In this document: positions 10,800 to 20,749 of the stretch, one piece after another | Numbering within the stretch: position 1 is the stretch's first letter | Layout: the number at the start of each line of letters is the position of its first letter | Origin: Plectrocnemia conspersa | Lineage: Eukaryota > Arthropoda > Insecta > Trichoptera > Polycentropodidae | DNA: 64,000 nucleotides | Direction: 5' to 3' | Assembly (NCBI GenBank): GCA_009617715.1 | Contig: VTFK01000370.1 | Location: 186,001-250,000 of the forward strand | Notes under the pieces: generated by a model | What the model saw: only the letters and a program-made list of their open reading frames with translations | Database searches by the model: none | Told to the model about the DNA's origin: nothing | Program-made: the position numbers and the translations under genes

Positions 10800-12220
10800 T
10801 GTCAATTTTTTTGGACCCAAAAAGTGAATGATACTTAAAATAAGCTTCTAAATTATTTATACGTAAAAATAAATTTAATTCCAATTTATTTTGGAAAGGT
10901 ACCGAAAATGAAATATCTTGTTATGTATTTGTATTTCAGCATTAATATTTTTTATAAATGTATTGTCTTAAATTGCAAGCTCTTACGATCAAAAATGATA
11001 AATGTTACAATCCTTGAACTTTTATTTAATATCTACTTGCAATTTTCCACTTCATTTTAAAACCACCTTGCAGTTTTCCAGTTGTTCAAAAATCGGCATT
11101 TAAAGTGTCGCTCTGCTTTTAGATTCTATTTTATTTCCAGTGTTCATACATACAGTATGTATATAGCTGCATATGTATGTGATTTGTTTTTCTCCCTTTT
11201 CAGACTCAACGCAAACATGAATCATCGAATATTGTACACGTGTAGTCAAACAGTAGATAAAAATGAGCCAAATAAATAAAGCCAGGTCCGCGAGACTAAT
11301 ATTGCCGTAAGCGAAACTGGTGCTGAACAAACGGCACGAAATATACACCAACACTTGTATTATACAATGTATATAAAAATAATGTATTTTAGATACATTG
11401 TGTATACAGAGTGGAATAAAAAAAACATGTTTTTTTATAAAATGTAGATAGCTCGTGAATCTTTAATGTTACAAAAGAGAATATTCTAAGAAGCATTTTA
11501 TTATTTTGCTCAATAATTTATAAAAAAAAACACTCAAGCTATTAATAATTCCAATAAAATATTATATTATAGTACATATTAGAATAAAGTGAATTTATAG
11601 AAATATGTTTATTTAAGTTGTAATTGTCAATTAAGACATAAAAAAATAGTATAAAACAAATATAGAAAAAATGTTGAGAGAAAAAAATAATATTTTTGTA
11701 GCATTAAATTTTGTAGATGACTTTCAAATGAAACTTTTGTTGAACACGTCTGCTAAATATATTAAGTCAGTCCATTTTCTTCATTTCAACGTCATAATAG
11801 TTTCACGATCCATAATTTATAAAACTCCATGATTTTGCAACCATTTTTTAAGGAACAGTTTATATGAATGTTTACTATTAATTTAACTTTTTCTTGCCTT
11901 ATATGTACAACATAATGTTTCCACGATTTTCTGTAAACATCAAAACATAAGTAGCAGTTTTTCTTTTGACATAGCAGAAACAGATACCTGACTGATCCTC
12001 GCATTTAGAGTGGATTAAAAATAGACAATAGTAATTTTAAGCACAGCGCTGCTGCATTTTCCCGTTGATGTTTACATGCTAAATATCTCTTGTATTATAA
12101 AATTTAAAATTAGAATAATTTTTAAATTAGCAGTAATAATCATAAAAGTCAACTTTAACAATATTGGCTTAAAGGAACTTAACTATTGATAATTAAATTA
12201 TTAACGCTCTTTGCAAAACA
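10800..12220. other. AT-rich sequence, nothing identified
   Basis: AT-rich. Short frames at 11,082-11,354 on both strands overlap each other and show no domain. No element was recognised. Confidence 0.5.
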
Positions 12221-12412
12221 TACGGTGTGATTTTTGTTCGCGGCAAAACCAAACTAAAGTTGTGCGTTTGTAACAGCGCAGTTTATGGTACATGGTTGAA
12301 AGTTGGACTTCCACGCGCTAGGAAGTTGCTTCCTGGTCAAAATATTAAAGGATCAAAGAAGAGACCATAAATAATGTATGCAGCGAAGGCTTTGCTCACA
12401 TCGACGGCGAAC

Positions 12413-12466
12413 TCAGGTGGCTGGCGGTTCTACTACTTCCTCTCTCTCTTTGCCAGCCGAACCTGA
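12413..12466. other. Strong hairpin in a GC-richer patch
   Basis: TCAGGT plus GGCTGGC (12,413-12,425) pairs with GCCAGCC, a two-base bulge, and ACCTGA (12,452-12,466), enclosing a pyrimidine-rich 26-base loop. The stem of 13 pairs is the strongest non-AT hairpin in this part of the window. It could form in RNA on either strand. The size is short for a microRNA precursor, and no mature microRNA is recognised. Confidence 0.4.
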
Positions 12467-12479
12467 ACTAACTCGCTTT

Positions 12480-13435
12480 TCTCAAATATATATATGTTTG
12501 TAGGTGAAAGAAAAAAAATCTACTTTATAATTTAATCAACGCCCGTAAAAACGAAAAAATGTAATTGGGGCAGTACAATAATATTAATTGTCTTGATTAC
12601 CATTTTTACGCTGGCAATCAAGTACAAAGAGAAAAATTGTTAACCAAGTCACGTTAAGGATCCATTGACGCCATTTTAATAATGTTTATATTAAGGTGAC
12701 AATATTTAGCTTATATATATTTAAATTTATTGTAAATATAAAAAAAATCATATCAAACATGTATTTATTTTATCAAAATATATAAAAAAAAAAAATATAT
12801 TTTGCCACTAGAGTGTACTTTAAAACTTCATAATATCTGTACTATTATTCTTAAATTATAAATTTTATTTATTGAACATATCTGAATATATGTTATAGCA
12901 CTTAGGGTTTTACTATGATTTATATTATTTACTTGACGTTATCTTTTTTATATGCCATTTATATTCAAGTAGATTAAAAAATCCGTGATTTTTTTGCGAT
13001 AATTTATATTTTAGTAATAATTACAGTTTAATAATTCAAACTGCAACTATGCACACAAAAAAGATTTTCATCTAAATTTAAAGTCGTAAACTACAGTCCT
13101 CTTTAATCCGTATACGGTTCAAGTAGCTCTGAAAGCGACTGTAAATTACTTTTATATCTATGTAGCCTTTTGTTATTTAATTAAATGTTTAAATTAGGGC
13201 ACGTTTAAAAATTGTAGCCGACTTTAAATGTCGCGCTGAATTTTAATTTATTTTTTCTCAACCCAAATAAACATGTTTAAATTTGCCAAAAGAGCTTCGG
13301 TTAATGTTTAATGCCTTTTGCCCATAATTGGGTCACAATCTAAATTGGTCTTGAGCCGCAGCTTAAATTCGCAATATCATATTAAATATATAAATTACAA
13401 TAAATTATTTGGGATATACTTAAAATTAAACGAAA
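12480..13435. other. AT-rich sequence, nothing identified
   Basis: AT-rich with A runs (12,783-12,797). No coding or element signal. Confidence 0.5.
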
Positions 13436-13439
13436 ATTG

Positions 13440-13705
13440 CTAATTGCCGATTTTTTCCCGCTAATGTATTGTGTTAATGGTGGACCTTAACAAATCGCGA
13501 CCCTTAATGGTCCCTTCTTTGGGCTTAGAGTCACCGCTGCAAATATCTGCGCCTCTTTCACAATCTTCTTGATAATGTGGAATTAATTCGAATTAATTAG
13601 TGCCAAATTGTTATTTTTTTCGCTCGCCCGAATTTCGCACGGGTCTAATTTTGCTTTCGTTTAAAAACGCTTTAGGAACGAAAAGCATACCTCAGGGTAA
13701 ACTGT
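13440..13705. promoter_or_regulatory. GC-richer island with 18-base perfect palindrome
   Basis: AATTAATTCGAATTAATT at 13,581-13,598 is a perfect 18-base palindrome containing homeodomain-type ATTA cores on both strands. Upstream, TTAATGGT occurs twice, at about 13,474 and 13,503. The block is complex and non-repetitive between AT-rich flanks, consistent with an enhancer. There is no coding evidence. Confidence 0.3.
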
Positions 13706-14355
13706 GTGCTTTTGCTTAAATTCAAATAATACTTTTTGGATTAAAAAAATATTTTCACATAAGTATAATATACAAAATAAATAAATAAGCTTGATTTTGT
13801 ATTTTAATTATAAAATAAACTATAACGAAAAAATATACTTCAAACGATTTTTTTTTTAAATTATTATTTATATATTTTTTAATTAATATCTAAAGGCATT
13901 TAATTTTAAATTAAAGTATTTCAAATAAAATAATAATTAATTGACCATTTGTCGTCGTCTTTAGAAAAACTACAATGGATCTTATTTGGAAAATAAGCAT
14001 ATCTAACTGACGCTTAAATTTAACAATAGCTTGAAAAATAACTCATCAATAGTTTAAAACATTGCTTACTTTTTGTTATGAATTGTTTGTAATGTATTTT
14101 CTTAAGATTAATGCAAAAAATGATTTTAAGATTTCTCATTGTTTTATTGTGCAAAAATATTTTTTCACAAATATTTACCACTGAAAAATATTTTTAAAAA
14201 TAAATAGTTTTTTTTAAATATTTTACCATTCTTTGCGTTGGTTTATATTTTAATTAATAACTATTATATATCTTATATGCATAGATTTTGACCTAAACTG
14301 TTGTAAATTTAATCAATAGAAAGATATTATATATAATATACAATACTTAGATACA
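13706..14355. other. AT-rich sequence, nothing identified
   Basis: AT-rich; short homopolymers only. Confidence 0.5.
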
Positions 14356-14357
14356 TA

Positions 14358-14494
14358 AAGTGGGTAGCCAAATTAATAGGGACAGTACCAATATTTTGTG
14401 GTTTTCGTGCTTACATCACCTCTATTTTTAAATAACTTGGTTGTGTTAGTCATTTCTTAGTTATAGGTGTCCCTATTAATATGACAACTCACTG
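14358..14494. mobile_element. 137-bp Tc1/mariner-type MITE
   Basis: Terminal inverted repeats of 27 bases (14,358-14,384 and 14,468-14,494) agree at 22 positions by eye. Both end internally in ATTAATAGGGACA. The outer right end is CAGTGAGTTGTCA read inward. The element is bounded by TA on both sides (14,356-14,357 and 14,495-14,496), as expected for a Tc1/mariner target-site duplication. The core of about 80 bases has no coding capacity, so it would need transposase from a full-length relative, which is not present here. Confidence 0.75.
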
Positions 14495-14496
14495 TA

Positions 14497-15055
14497 TGTA
14501 TATAAAACGATAATATAAATATTCTGTATATTACATATAATATATTTTTATGTCTAAATTTTCGAGAGTTCTTTACAAATTTGGATTAATTACTTATTTA
14601 TACAAAAAAGTTCTAGGTCATTTTAAACGCAGTGAGCAAAAAAAAAGTTTATCAATATAAAATAATTAAAAGATACATGTATTTTTTTACTGTTCCAAAA
14701 AACAGCAATAAACTAAAAAAACATAGTTGATTAAATAAAAAAAAGTAATACAAGTTTCCATGTATAAAAGGTTTTTGTTGTGTTTATGTGGTATTGAAGT
14801 TCTAAATTTGGTTATTGTTGAGTAAGAGGACTATTGAAATCCACTAGTTAAAAACTCCATTATGAATTTTAAATTTGTCGGTAATGTGAAAATACTTTTA
14901 TTTTAAAGATAAATGTTTGTTGTAAGGTTAACATTTTTAACAATATTGCCGACAATAAATTTATAAAGATGAAATATAAACAAAAACATATTACTTGAAT
15001 GATAAATATATTTCAGTAATAAAATAGTTGATGTTCTTAAGACGCGATTTCATTC
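14497..15055. other. AT-rich sequence, nothing identified
   Basis: AT-rich; no gene or repeat recognised. Confidence 0.5.
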
Positions 15056-15059
15056 ATAA

Positions 15060-15690
15060 GATAATAACATATTATAAGACTCTTTTCAAGAAATTCATCC
15101 CCGCTGCGCCTCAAATATACTTTATAAATATACACGCCTCGTAGGTATAATAATAGAACAAAGAGATAAAAATGATACATAGCCACAATTATGAATCCAT
15201 GCAAATTTTGAGGGCGAGCGACCCTAAGGCTTTTACAAATAAATTAAAAAGATAAAGGGCGCAGTTGCCGATAAATTACGACGCCATCGCATTCTTTATA
15301 AAGTGTACAATATAATGACAAATAACGATTTATCGTATGTTGTTGTTATTAGCGTTTTGTACGAGGTATTATTTTATTATTGTGTGTCGTATATTTATTC
15401 GCGTGTAGTATTTTTAGGTGCGACGAGCTCGAGCCATATCGAATTGTCACGAATACCGGAAATTTATGCTCGTTGTAAATGTTTTCCGAAGGCTTTTGTG
15501 GGATTTCCATACTTCACTAGCGTTTCCATACTTTCAGCTTCACGGGGTTATCGTAAGTTATGTGCTTTACGGTCGTGACGATGAAACCGAAATGGCAAGG
15601 AAAAAAACAATAATAAACATTTCGTTCAGAAAGCTCTGAATCGTTATTTAAGCGCTTTACCTGTGAGATGCGAACATAAAAATACACCTA
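15060..15690. promoter_or_regulatory. Pair of GC-richer islands with POU octamer
   Basis: Complex sequence at about 15,080-15,300 and 15,410-15,600. An exact POU octamer ATGCAAAT lies at 15,199-15,206. GATAA-type motifs occur nearby (15,160 and 15,250 regions). Overlapping short plus-strand frames (15,303-15,639) have no recognisable product. A regulatory role is inferred. Confidence 0.25.
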
Positions 15691-15929
15691 CTCAGGTACC
15701 TGATCAATTGAGATAAAAAAATATTTTTTTCCATTTGAGTCAAATTAATAGCAGCTCACATTGCACTGATCTGCTGACAATATTTTTTTAACGCTAATAT
15801 ATTTTTATGTTTAAATAATAAAGTTTAATAAACGGTTTTTATGTATTTTATTAAATCATAATAAAATTAATGTAAAATAATATTTTTCTACTATTAACTA
15901 TCTATATGTAGACATGAGTCCCTTGTTCC

Positions 15930-16445
15930 TTCCAACTAAACCAATTGTTGATTACTTTTTAGGCAAATTCAACAATGTTTACAAGTCAAAGTAAAACCTT
16001 TTCCTGGATGAGGGAATGATTTCATGGTTAGGTAGACTTATTTTTCGGGTATTCAGTCGTCAGCCAAATATGGAATATTTAATAGAATAGTTTGCGAATC
16101 AGATACCGATCATATCTGGACAAGTGGCACCATGTTTATGCTGACAATTTTTAAAAAAGCGTTTTACCCGCAAAATAATATTTTTTACTGAAAACAGAAC
16201 TTTATGGAACAATCCGGAAAAAAAGGGGTCTGCCAGAATCTCAAAAATATAAAATTAAGGCCCCTACAGATAAAACGTGGCAGAAAAGGTAAAACGCTTA
16301 TCCAAATTAGGAAAACAAATAAGGAAAAAAATTATAATTATATCTACTTTTTTTAACAGCCAGATGATAGACACGGAAAAAACCAGAACAACCTGCTTTA
16401 CAATATAAAACACTCAATGTATGAATGGGCTGTATTAAATATATC
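15930..16445 (+). mobile_element. piggyBac-like transposase relic
   Basis: Plus-strand fragments in different frames match the piggyBac catalytic region in order. At 15,935 is KPIVDYFLGKFNNVYKS. At about 16,004-16,085 is DEGMISWLGRLIFRVFSRQ, matching the IDEGMIPWRGRLSFRxYxPxKP block with the first catalytic Asp kept. At about 16,117 is DKWHHVYADNF, matching the HLxxDNFFTS block with the second Asp kept, then a stop. At about 16,203 is YGTIRKKRGLPESQKYKIK, matching GTVRKNRKGLPE. A weak tail lies at 16,370-16,440. About 35 residues are lost between blocks one and two, and several frameshifts are present. No terminal repeats or TTAA duplication could be assigned. It is a dead element. Confidence 0.8.
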
Positions 16446-16567
16446 TTGTTTTGACCGCGTCGAGCATTAACTAGTTACATAATATTTTGAAAAATAATTA
16501 ATTAAACAAAAAAAAATTATTCCATTGTTTTTTTCATTTATTTCAATGCGCATTGTCTTATTCGTTC

Positions 16568-17050
16568 AGTTTCTATCATAGTTTGAATCGTAACAGCAAA
16601 ATTAAATTCAAAGATTTTCTTTTAAGTAAGGATGCAGAATTCTGTGGAATCTATCGATTCTAAAGACATTTCATAAGTTTCTACATCTTGCCGTGCGCGT
16701 ACTGTCGATCCACTAGAAAGGCTTTCGGATAAGCTAAAAAAACCATCAGTCAATAAAAATAAAAAGTGCGGAGAAATATGTGAGAAGAAAATGTCGTGTT
16801 TGTTCTGCACATGGAATAAGGAAAGATGCAGCATACATGTGCAGAAACTCCTTGTGATTGAGTGAATGTGTGTGAGTGAAATTGTGAAATTCTTCTTCAT
16901 ATTGAAATGTGAATAGTGTAAATAATAAAAATAAATATAAATTGTGATATAGTGTGTAAAAAAGTGAATAGTGCAAATAAAAAAAGTGTAATGATGCAAA
17001 TAAATGTGTCCGTGACAGTTGAAAGCAGAGAAAGGACGCCGAAAAATTGG
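16568..17050 (+). CDS. Candidate 5' exon: leader, start codon and splice donor (5' partial gene)
   Basis: The segment 16,790-16,990 is written in the style of insect 5' leaders: A-rich with repeated GTGAATAGTG, GTGCAAATAA and GTGTAATG phrases, and no T-rich tracts. It leads to tandem ATGs at 16,991 and 16,994, then the frame MMQINVSVTVESRERTPKNW up to 17,050, where GTGAGT (17,051-17,056) forms a consensus splice donor. The frame runs on to a stop at 17,144-17,146 if unspliced, but composition turns AT-rich at once after the donor, as in an intron. A TCAGTT initiator-like site at 16,566-16,571 is a possible start of transcription; the 5' limit is uncertain. I do not recognise the peptide. No second exon is seen downstream, so the first intron would exceed the rest of the window or end in an exon I missed. 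Confidence 0.35.
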
Positions 17051-17059
17051 GTGAGTGCA

Positions 17060-17645
17060 AATTATATTATATTAAAAACGGATAATTGTTTAAATCGTTT
17101 AAACAAAAAATTATGGACGCATACATTTAACATTCATATTAATTAATTATAAATAACTGGTTTGTAACCATTGCAACCATTCTCAATTTACATAAAATAT
17201 TAGGAATGAAAAATATATATACGTATATACTTATTCATGATTCTATTCCTCAAAGATTATTTTAAGTGCAATAATATTTTTTTAATTATTTTACAACAAA
17301 CTAATACGGCAATAATTTATCTAAATTGTAGCTTTTTTCCCTGGTTTCTTAATCTGTGAATTATTTCGGTTTTCTAAATGGCGAGGTAATTTAAAAATGA
17401 CAAACACCCTGTAAGAATCTTTGTAAGTAATTGGATGATATTTTTTGGAAGTTCTTTAATTACTGTGTTATTTTATTTAAATACATATACCGTAACAATT
17501 TTACTTTTAATTTTGCAATAAAATACAGAATTTCAGGTAGAAAAACTTTGTTAATTGATGTATTATCAACCGGGATGTTTCGATTTATTTTCATTGAATT
17601 GGTTTTATGTTAACCTAGCTGAAATTTATTTCTGTAATAATAATA
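17060..17645. other. AT-rich, possible start of a long intron
   Basis: AT-rich sequence directly after the candidate donor. A short frame at 17,431-17,613 has no recognisable product. Confidence 0.4.
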
Positions 17646-17648
17646 ATA

Positions 17649-17703
17649 TAACATAAAATATTATTTTTATTTTATTTAGTAATTTAACATAAAATATTAT
17701 TTT
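17649..17703. repeat. Two-copy 36-bp tandem repeat
   Basis: TAACATAAAATATTATTTT occurs exactly at 17,649-17,667 and 17,685-17,703. Simple local duplication in AT-rich DNA. Confidence 0.7.
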
Positions 17704-17755
17704 AATATGAAATATATGATTATGGTTTATACATTAAAACAAAATTAACGTTCCC

Positions 17756-18200
17756 GAATATGGCGACGTCTCATTGCATTGCGTCGCAATGAGATAAGAC
17801 GACTCATTTTACAAAAATTTGAAGTAAAATATATTTTCTTTTATTTGATAGTACGTAGAAATAGTATATTAGCATTTCTGATTATCGTATAGAGGCAAAC
17901 TTGATGGTATCCCAGTATTTTTTTAATAAAATAAAACGTACGACGCATGACACATGCCCGAGTTCACGGTCACTAAACAATGTTTTTTCAAGACTCGTAT
18001 ACGAGTCCTCGGGCGTTAAGCTGCTAAATAAAAAAAAGATTAAATTCGCGCATATCCGCGATGAAGTGCCACACAAACCATCCGCCAATAATGGTTTATA
18101 TTTATATTATAGCGGTCTTTCGAATGTCTATTTTTGTGAAATTCCAGTCGCCTATTCGGCAAACAAACATTTACTTGGGACTAGCTTAGTAATTTTCTGA
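17756..18200. promoter_or_regulatory. Island rich in inverted repeats and palindromes
   Basis: TCTCATTGC at 17,769-17,777 pairs with GCAATGAGA at 17,786-17,794 around an 8-base loop. A perfect 16-base palindrome GACTCGTATACGAGTC lies at 17,992-18,007, and it is flanked by GCCCGAG (17,956-17,962) and CTCGGGC (18,008-18,014) as a further inverted pair. A plus-strand frame (17,901-18,200, 99 codons) has no family match I recognise. Candidate regulatory or structured element; not called a gene. Confidence 0.3.
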
Positions 18201-18320
18201 AGTTAAAAATATGTGTCTAGTTTTTTTAAGATCCATAGATCCTGATTGTTTGAATTCTTATACTCTAATTTAGTTTGAAATTTATACTACTGATGAACAT
18301 GCAAAAAATTGAAAAAACGC

Positions 18321-18410
18321 GAGAGCAACTATCCTGAGAGCAATTGTCGTAGGTGCTATTGACCCGAGAGCGATTGTCACTGAACCAATTTCACTAGCAC
18401 ATGTCGATTA
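18321..18410. repeat. Degenerate 15-bp minisatellite
   Basis: Units begin at 18,321, 18,336, 18,351, 18,366, 18,381 and 18,396 with a constant 15-base period. The best-preserved units read GAGAGCAACTATCCT, GAGAGCAATTGTCGT and GAGAGCGATTGTCAC. The period is a multiple of three, but no frame stays open across it. Confidence 0.65.
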
Positions 18411-18510
18411 AATTATATTTTTATCAGTAAAATTATATATTTATCAGTAAAATGTATGCTGATATGATTTCACTGATATTTCAGTAAAAATATATTTTAC
18501 TGGTAATACA
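18411..18510. repeat. 20-bp tandem pair and CAGTAAAA-type repeat
   Basis: AATTATATTTTTATCAGTAA at 18,411-18,430 is followed at once by a copy with one change at 18,431-18,450. The next bases (ATATGATTTCACTGA, about 18,461) recur at about 26,793, followed in both places by a GATATTTCA-type phrase. This points to a shared dispersed repeat. Confidence 0.5.
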
Positions 18511-18799
18511 CATTCATTATTTTATTCAGTATATTCTTAATGATAAGAGCTTAATTTTTTTTCTAGTTATTGATAATGTTTAGCAGTATATTATATTACT
18601 TAGAGATTAACTTGTGTCAAATAATAAAAACATATTTATATTTATTGTTTAGTTTAAATTTTTATTTTACAAATTCACTATTTTAACCATGCTGTGTTAT
18701 TTTCTATTTTTGTTATAAAATAACTTAAGAACATTTAAATATCTATAGTACATTTTACGAGAAAACTGCTCCATAAAAACACAGTCACAGAAACACAAC

Positions 18800-19215
18800 A
18801 ATAAAAAAACGATTTTTTTTCGCAACGACTGTCAATCACGTCGAGGCTCGTGTCCGGGCCGTTTTTTACTCTCGTTCCGGAAGTTAAATTTAAAAATCTC
18901 CATTTCCGGCTTCCAACTGGCCCACCCTCGTCGCAATACTCCACAGCGTTGATGTGATTAAGCTGTCTCCCTTTACAAGACACATTTCTTCCCGCCGGAG
19001 CGTGCCGACCTCACCTAAAGCCCCGTCTAAACCACATTCACGAGATACGACCTCCGTGACTGCTTTGAAGATGCTCTTTGAACACCTTTCGCCAAAAGCC
19101 ATCTTTCAAACGTATACCCGCACTCTCTCTCGCCGACATGAATCCATTCATTCACACGGGGTAAACACGCTCACACTCACATACCTAATACAATACAGAC
19201 AGGGTTAGAATAGAA
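18800..19215. promoter_or_regulatory. GC-rich island, possible promoter or enhancer
   Basis: About 400 bases of GC-rich complex sequence in AT-rich flanks. It includes a GAGA-type CTCTCTCTCG patch near 19,120-19,132. Overlapping frames of 70-84 codons exist on both strands (18,735-19,208), as expected from GC-rich DNA, with no recognisable domain. Confidence 0.25.
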
Positions 19216-19510
19216 ACAACCTTTAGTAAGGTATACCTATTCTTACCTCTGAATTTATCGAAATCGAACCGAGTTTAACCACTTCTAAATTGTAAGCATA
19301 CTGGACAAGACATAATATGAAACAGTAATAAATAGTTTATTTTATACTGAATAACACTGTACAGTCCTTCATTTAAAAATATTTTAAGTCCCTAATGTTT
19401 CTCAATGTATTATGAAAAATGTTTAAATATTTGCTATTTGTTTATTTTAAAATACATATGCACTATTGCAACCTGCAAAAAAAAACAAGACACAAAATAA
19501 ATAGAAAAAT

Positions 19511-19559
19511 AATTACAGTTTTATTAGATTTATTAAATCTTTCGTTGTAACCTGTAATT
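19511..19559. other. Nested inverted repeats
   Basis: AATTACAG (19,511-19,518) pairs with CTGTAATT (19,552-19,559), enclosing AGATTTATTAAATCT (19,526-19,540), itself a palindrome around one T. Could be a small cruciform or a decayed MITE. Confidence 0.4.
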
Positions 19560-19729
19560 GCAAAAGCTCACTGCGTTATAACGGGGTAAATCTAAACTAA
19601 CTGAGAAAGTCAATCAGATTTAATGAATACCTACAGTTTGTAAATATTAACCACCTGACTTTTTAGTCTGGGAATCTGTGATATTTATATTTTTTAATTA
19701 CAATAAATTATTATGTGAAATATAATTCG

Positions 19730-19797
19730 AGGGTCGCTGCTGTGGCTCGAACACCCAACCTCAAAGTTACTAGTCTGAGATGTTACGGACTACGGTA
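19730..19797 (-). repeat. tRNA-like fragment, possible SINE head
   Basis: Read on the minus strand, the segment contains GTAGTCCGTAACATCTCAGA, then a TCAGA/TTTGA stem, then GGTTGGGTGTTCGAGCC. The TGTTCGAGCC part resembles the T-arm/B-box consensus GGTTCGANNCC. An acceptor stem and a convincing A box are missing, so it is not a functional tRNA. It could be the tRNA-derived head of a SINE or chance similarity. Confidence 0.3.
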
Positions 19798-20102
19798 TTA
19801 TATAATAAAGCCACAATGAACTAACCGATTCCAACTAGCAATCGATGTGCGCATTGTGGCTTTTGCAAATACCTGAATGACAACAAATCGATACTATCCG
19901 AAAAATGATTCAAAAGTCGGGTAGATATTCTCAGGACCTTTTTTTAAAAAAAAAAAGGTGTCGGAACTCACTTATTGTCAAGCATTTTACCAAAGAAAAT
20001 TATATTCAAATATTATTTAAATTAAATTTAAAGCAGCATTTTCCATGCCTCGAAGAGCGTAAAAAATTAAGCAAAATTTATATGGAGATTTATTTATTTC
20101 AA

Positions 20103-20300
20103 AATTAATTGATCAATAGGAGGGCGCAAAAACAATTATCACTTCTCAGAAGTCAAAAATTCACGTCAAAAGCAATAAAATCGTGTCAGCGCCGTCGCAG
20201 TGAAAACGCTAGGCAACGAGCGTTTTTATTGCTTTTGACGTGGATTTTTGACTTCTGAGAAGTAATAAATTGTTTTTGCGCTTTCCTATTACCCAAAATT
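20103..20300 (+). mobile_element. MITE family B, copy 1 (complete)
   Basis: Inverted arms at 20,115-20,180 and 20,224-20,290 agree over about 66 bases with roughly five differences by eye. Both contain GCGCAAAAACAATT, CTTCTCAGAAGTCAAAAAT and ACGTCAAAAGCAATAAAA. A unique GC-rich core of about 43 bases lies between. The ends probably extend about 12 bases further: CCAAAATT follows the right arm here and in the copy at 26,240. There is no coding capacity. CTTCTCAGAAG is itself a small palindrome inside each arm. Confidence 0.85.
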
Positions 20301-20745
20301 CAGTTTATTTGTTTTTAATTTCATTCTCACTTATTGGAAATCGTAATATTGTATAAAAATAGTAAATTTAATCGTAGCTTCTTATCTTTCCTTATTTTGC
20401 ATCCATAGTTTACATAGCTTCTTATAATACCAATATTTCTATATTTTCTGTCGATTTTCTGTAATTGTTTTTGTCTTTCTTTAGTAAGACCGGCGATTGA
20501 GAAGTAACCGATTTTTTTTTTATACTTGAGGTTAAACTTTTACACTCAAATATAAAGAAAATAAAAGAATAACGTCATATTTACGTAAAAATAAAGAAAT
20601 TAAATGTTACGCGGATTGTCAATCGCTTTTTAAAAATAAAAATACCGTAAAATAAGGTGCCGGAACGCCGTTCCACCGCGTTAACATGAAAAAAAGCCCT
20701 GGATATTCGTTTATTTCGTTTCGAATAGAGTTATTCAATACTAAT
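20301..20745. other. Interspersed AT-rich sequence with GGAACGCCGTTCC palindrome
   Basis: GGAACGCCGTTCC at 20,662-20,674 is a perfect palindrome around C. The phrase AAGGTGCCGGAAC at 20,654-20,666 recurs with one change at 19,955-19,967. These may be termini of an unrecognised element spanning the MITE, but no full structure could be established. Confidence 0.3.
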
Positions 20746-20749
20746 ATTC

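Noticed and set aside
16622..17060. Two minus-strand frames of 104-125 codons opposite the candidate exon.
   Set aside because: They are the antisense of an A/GTG-rich leader, giving His/Phe/Leu/Ser-biased translations without domain features.
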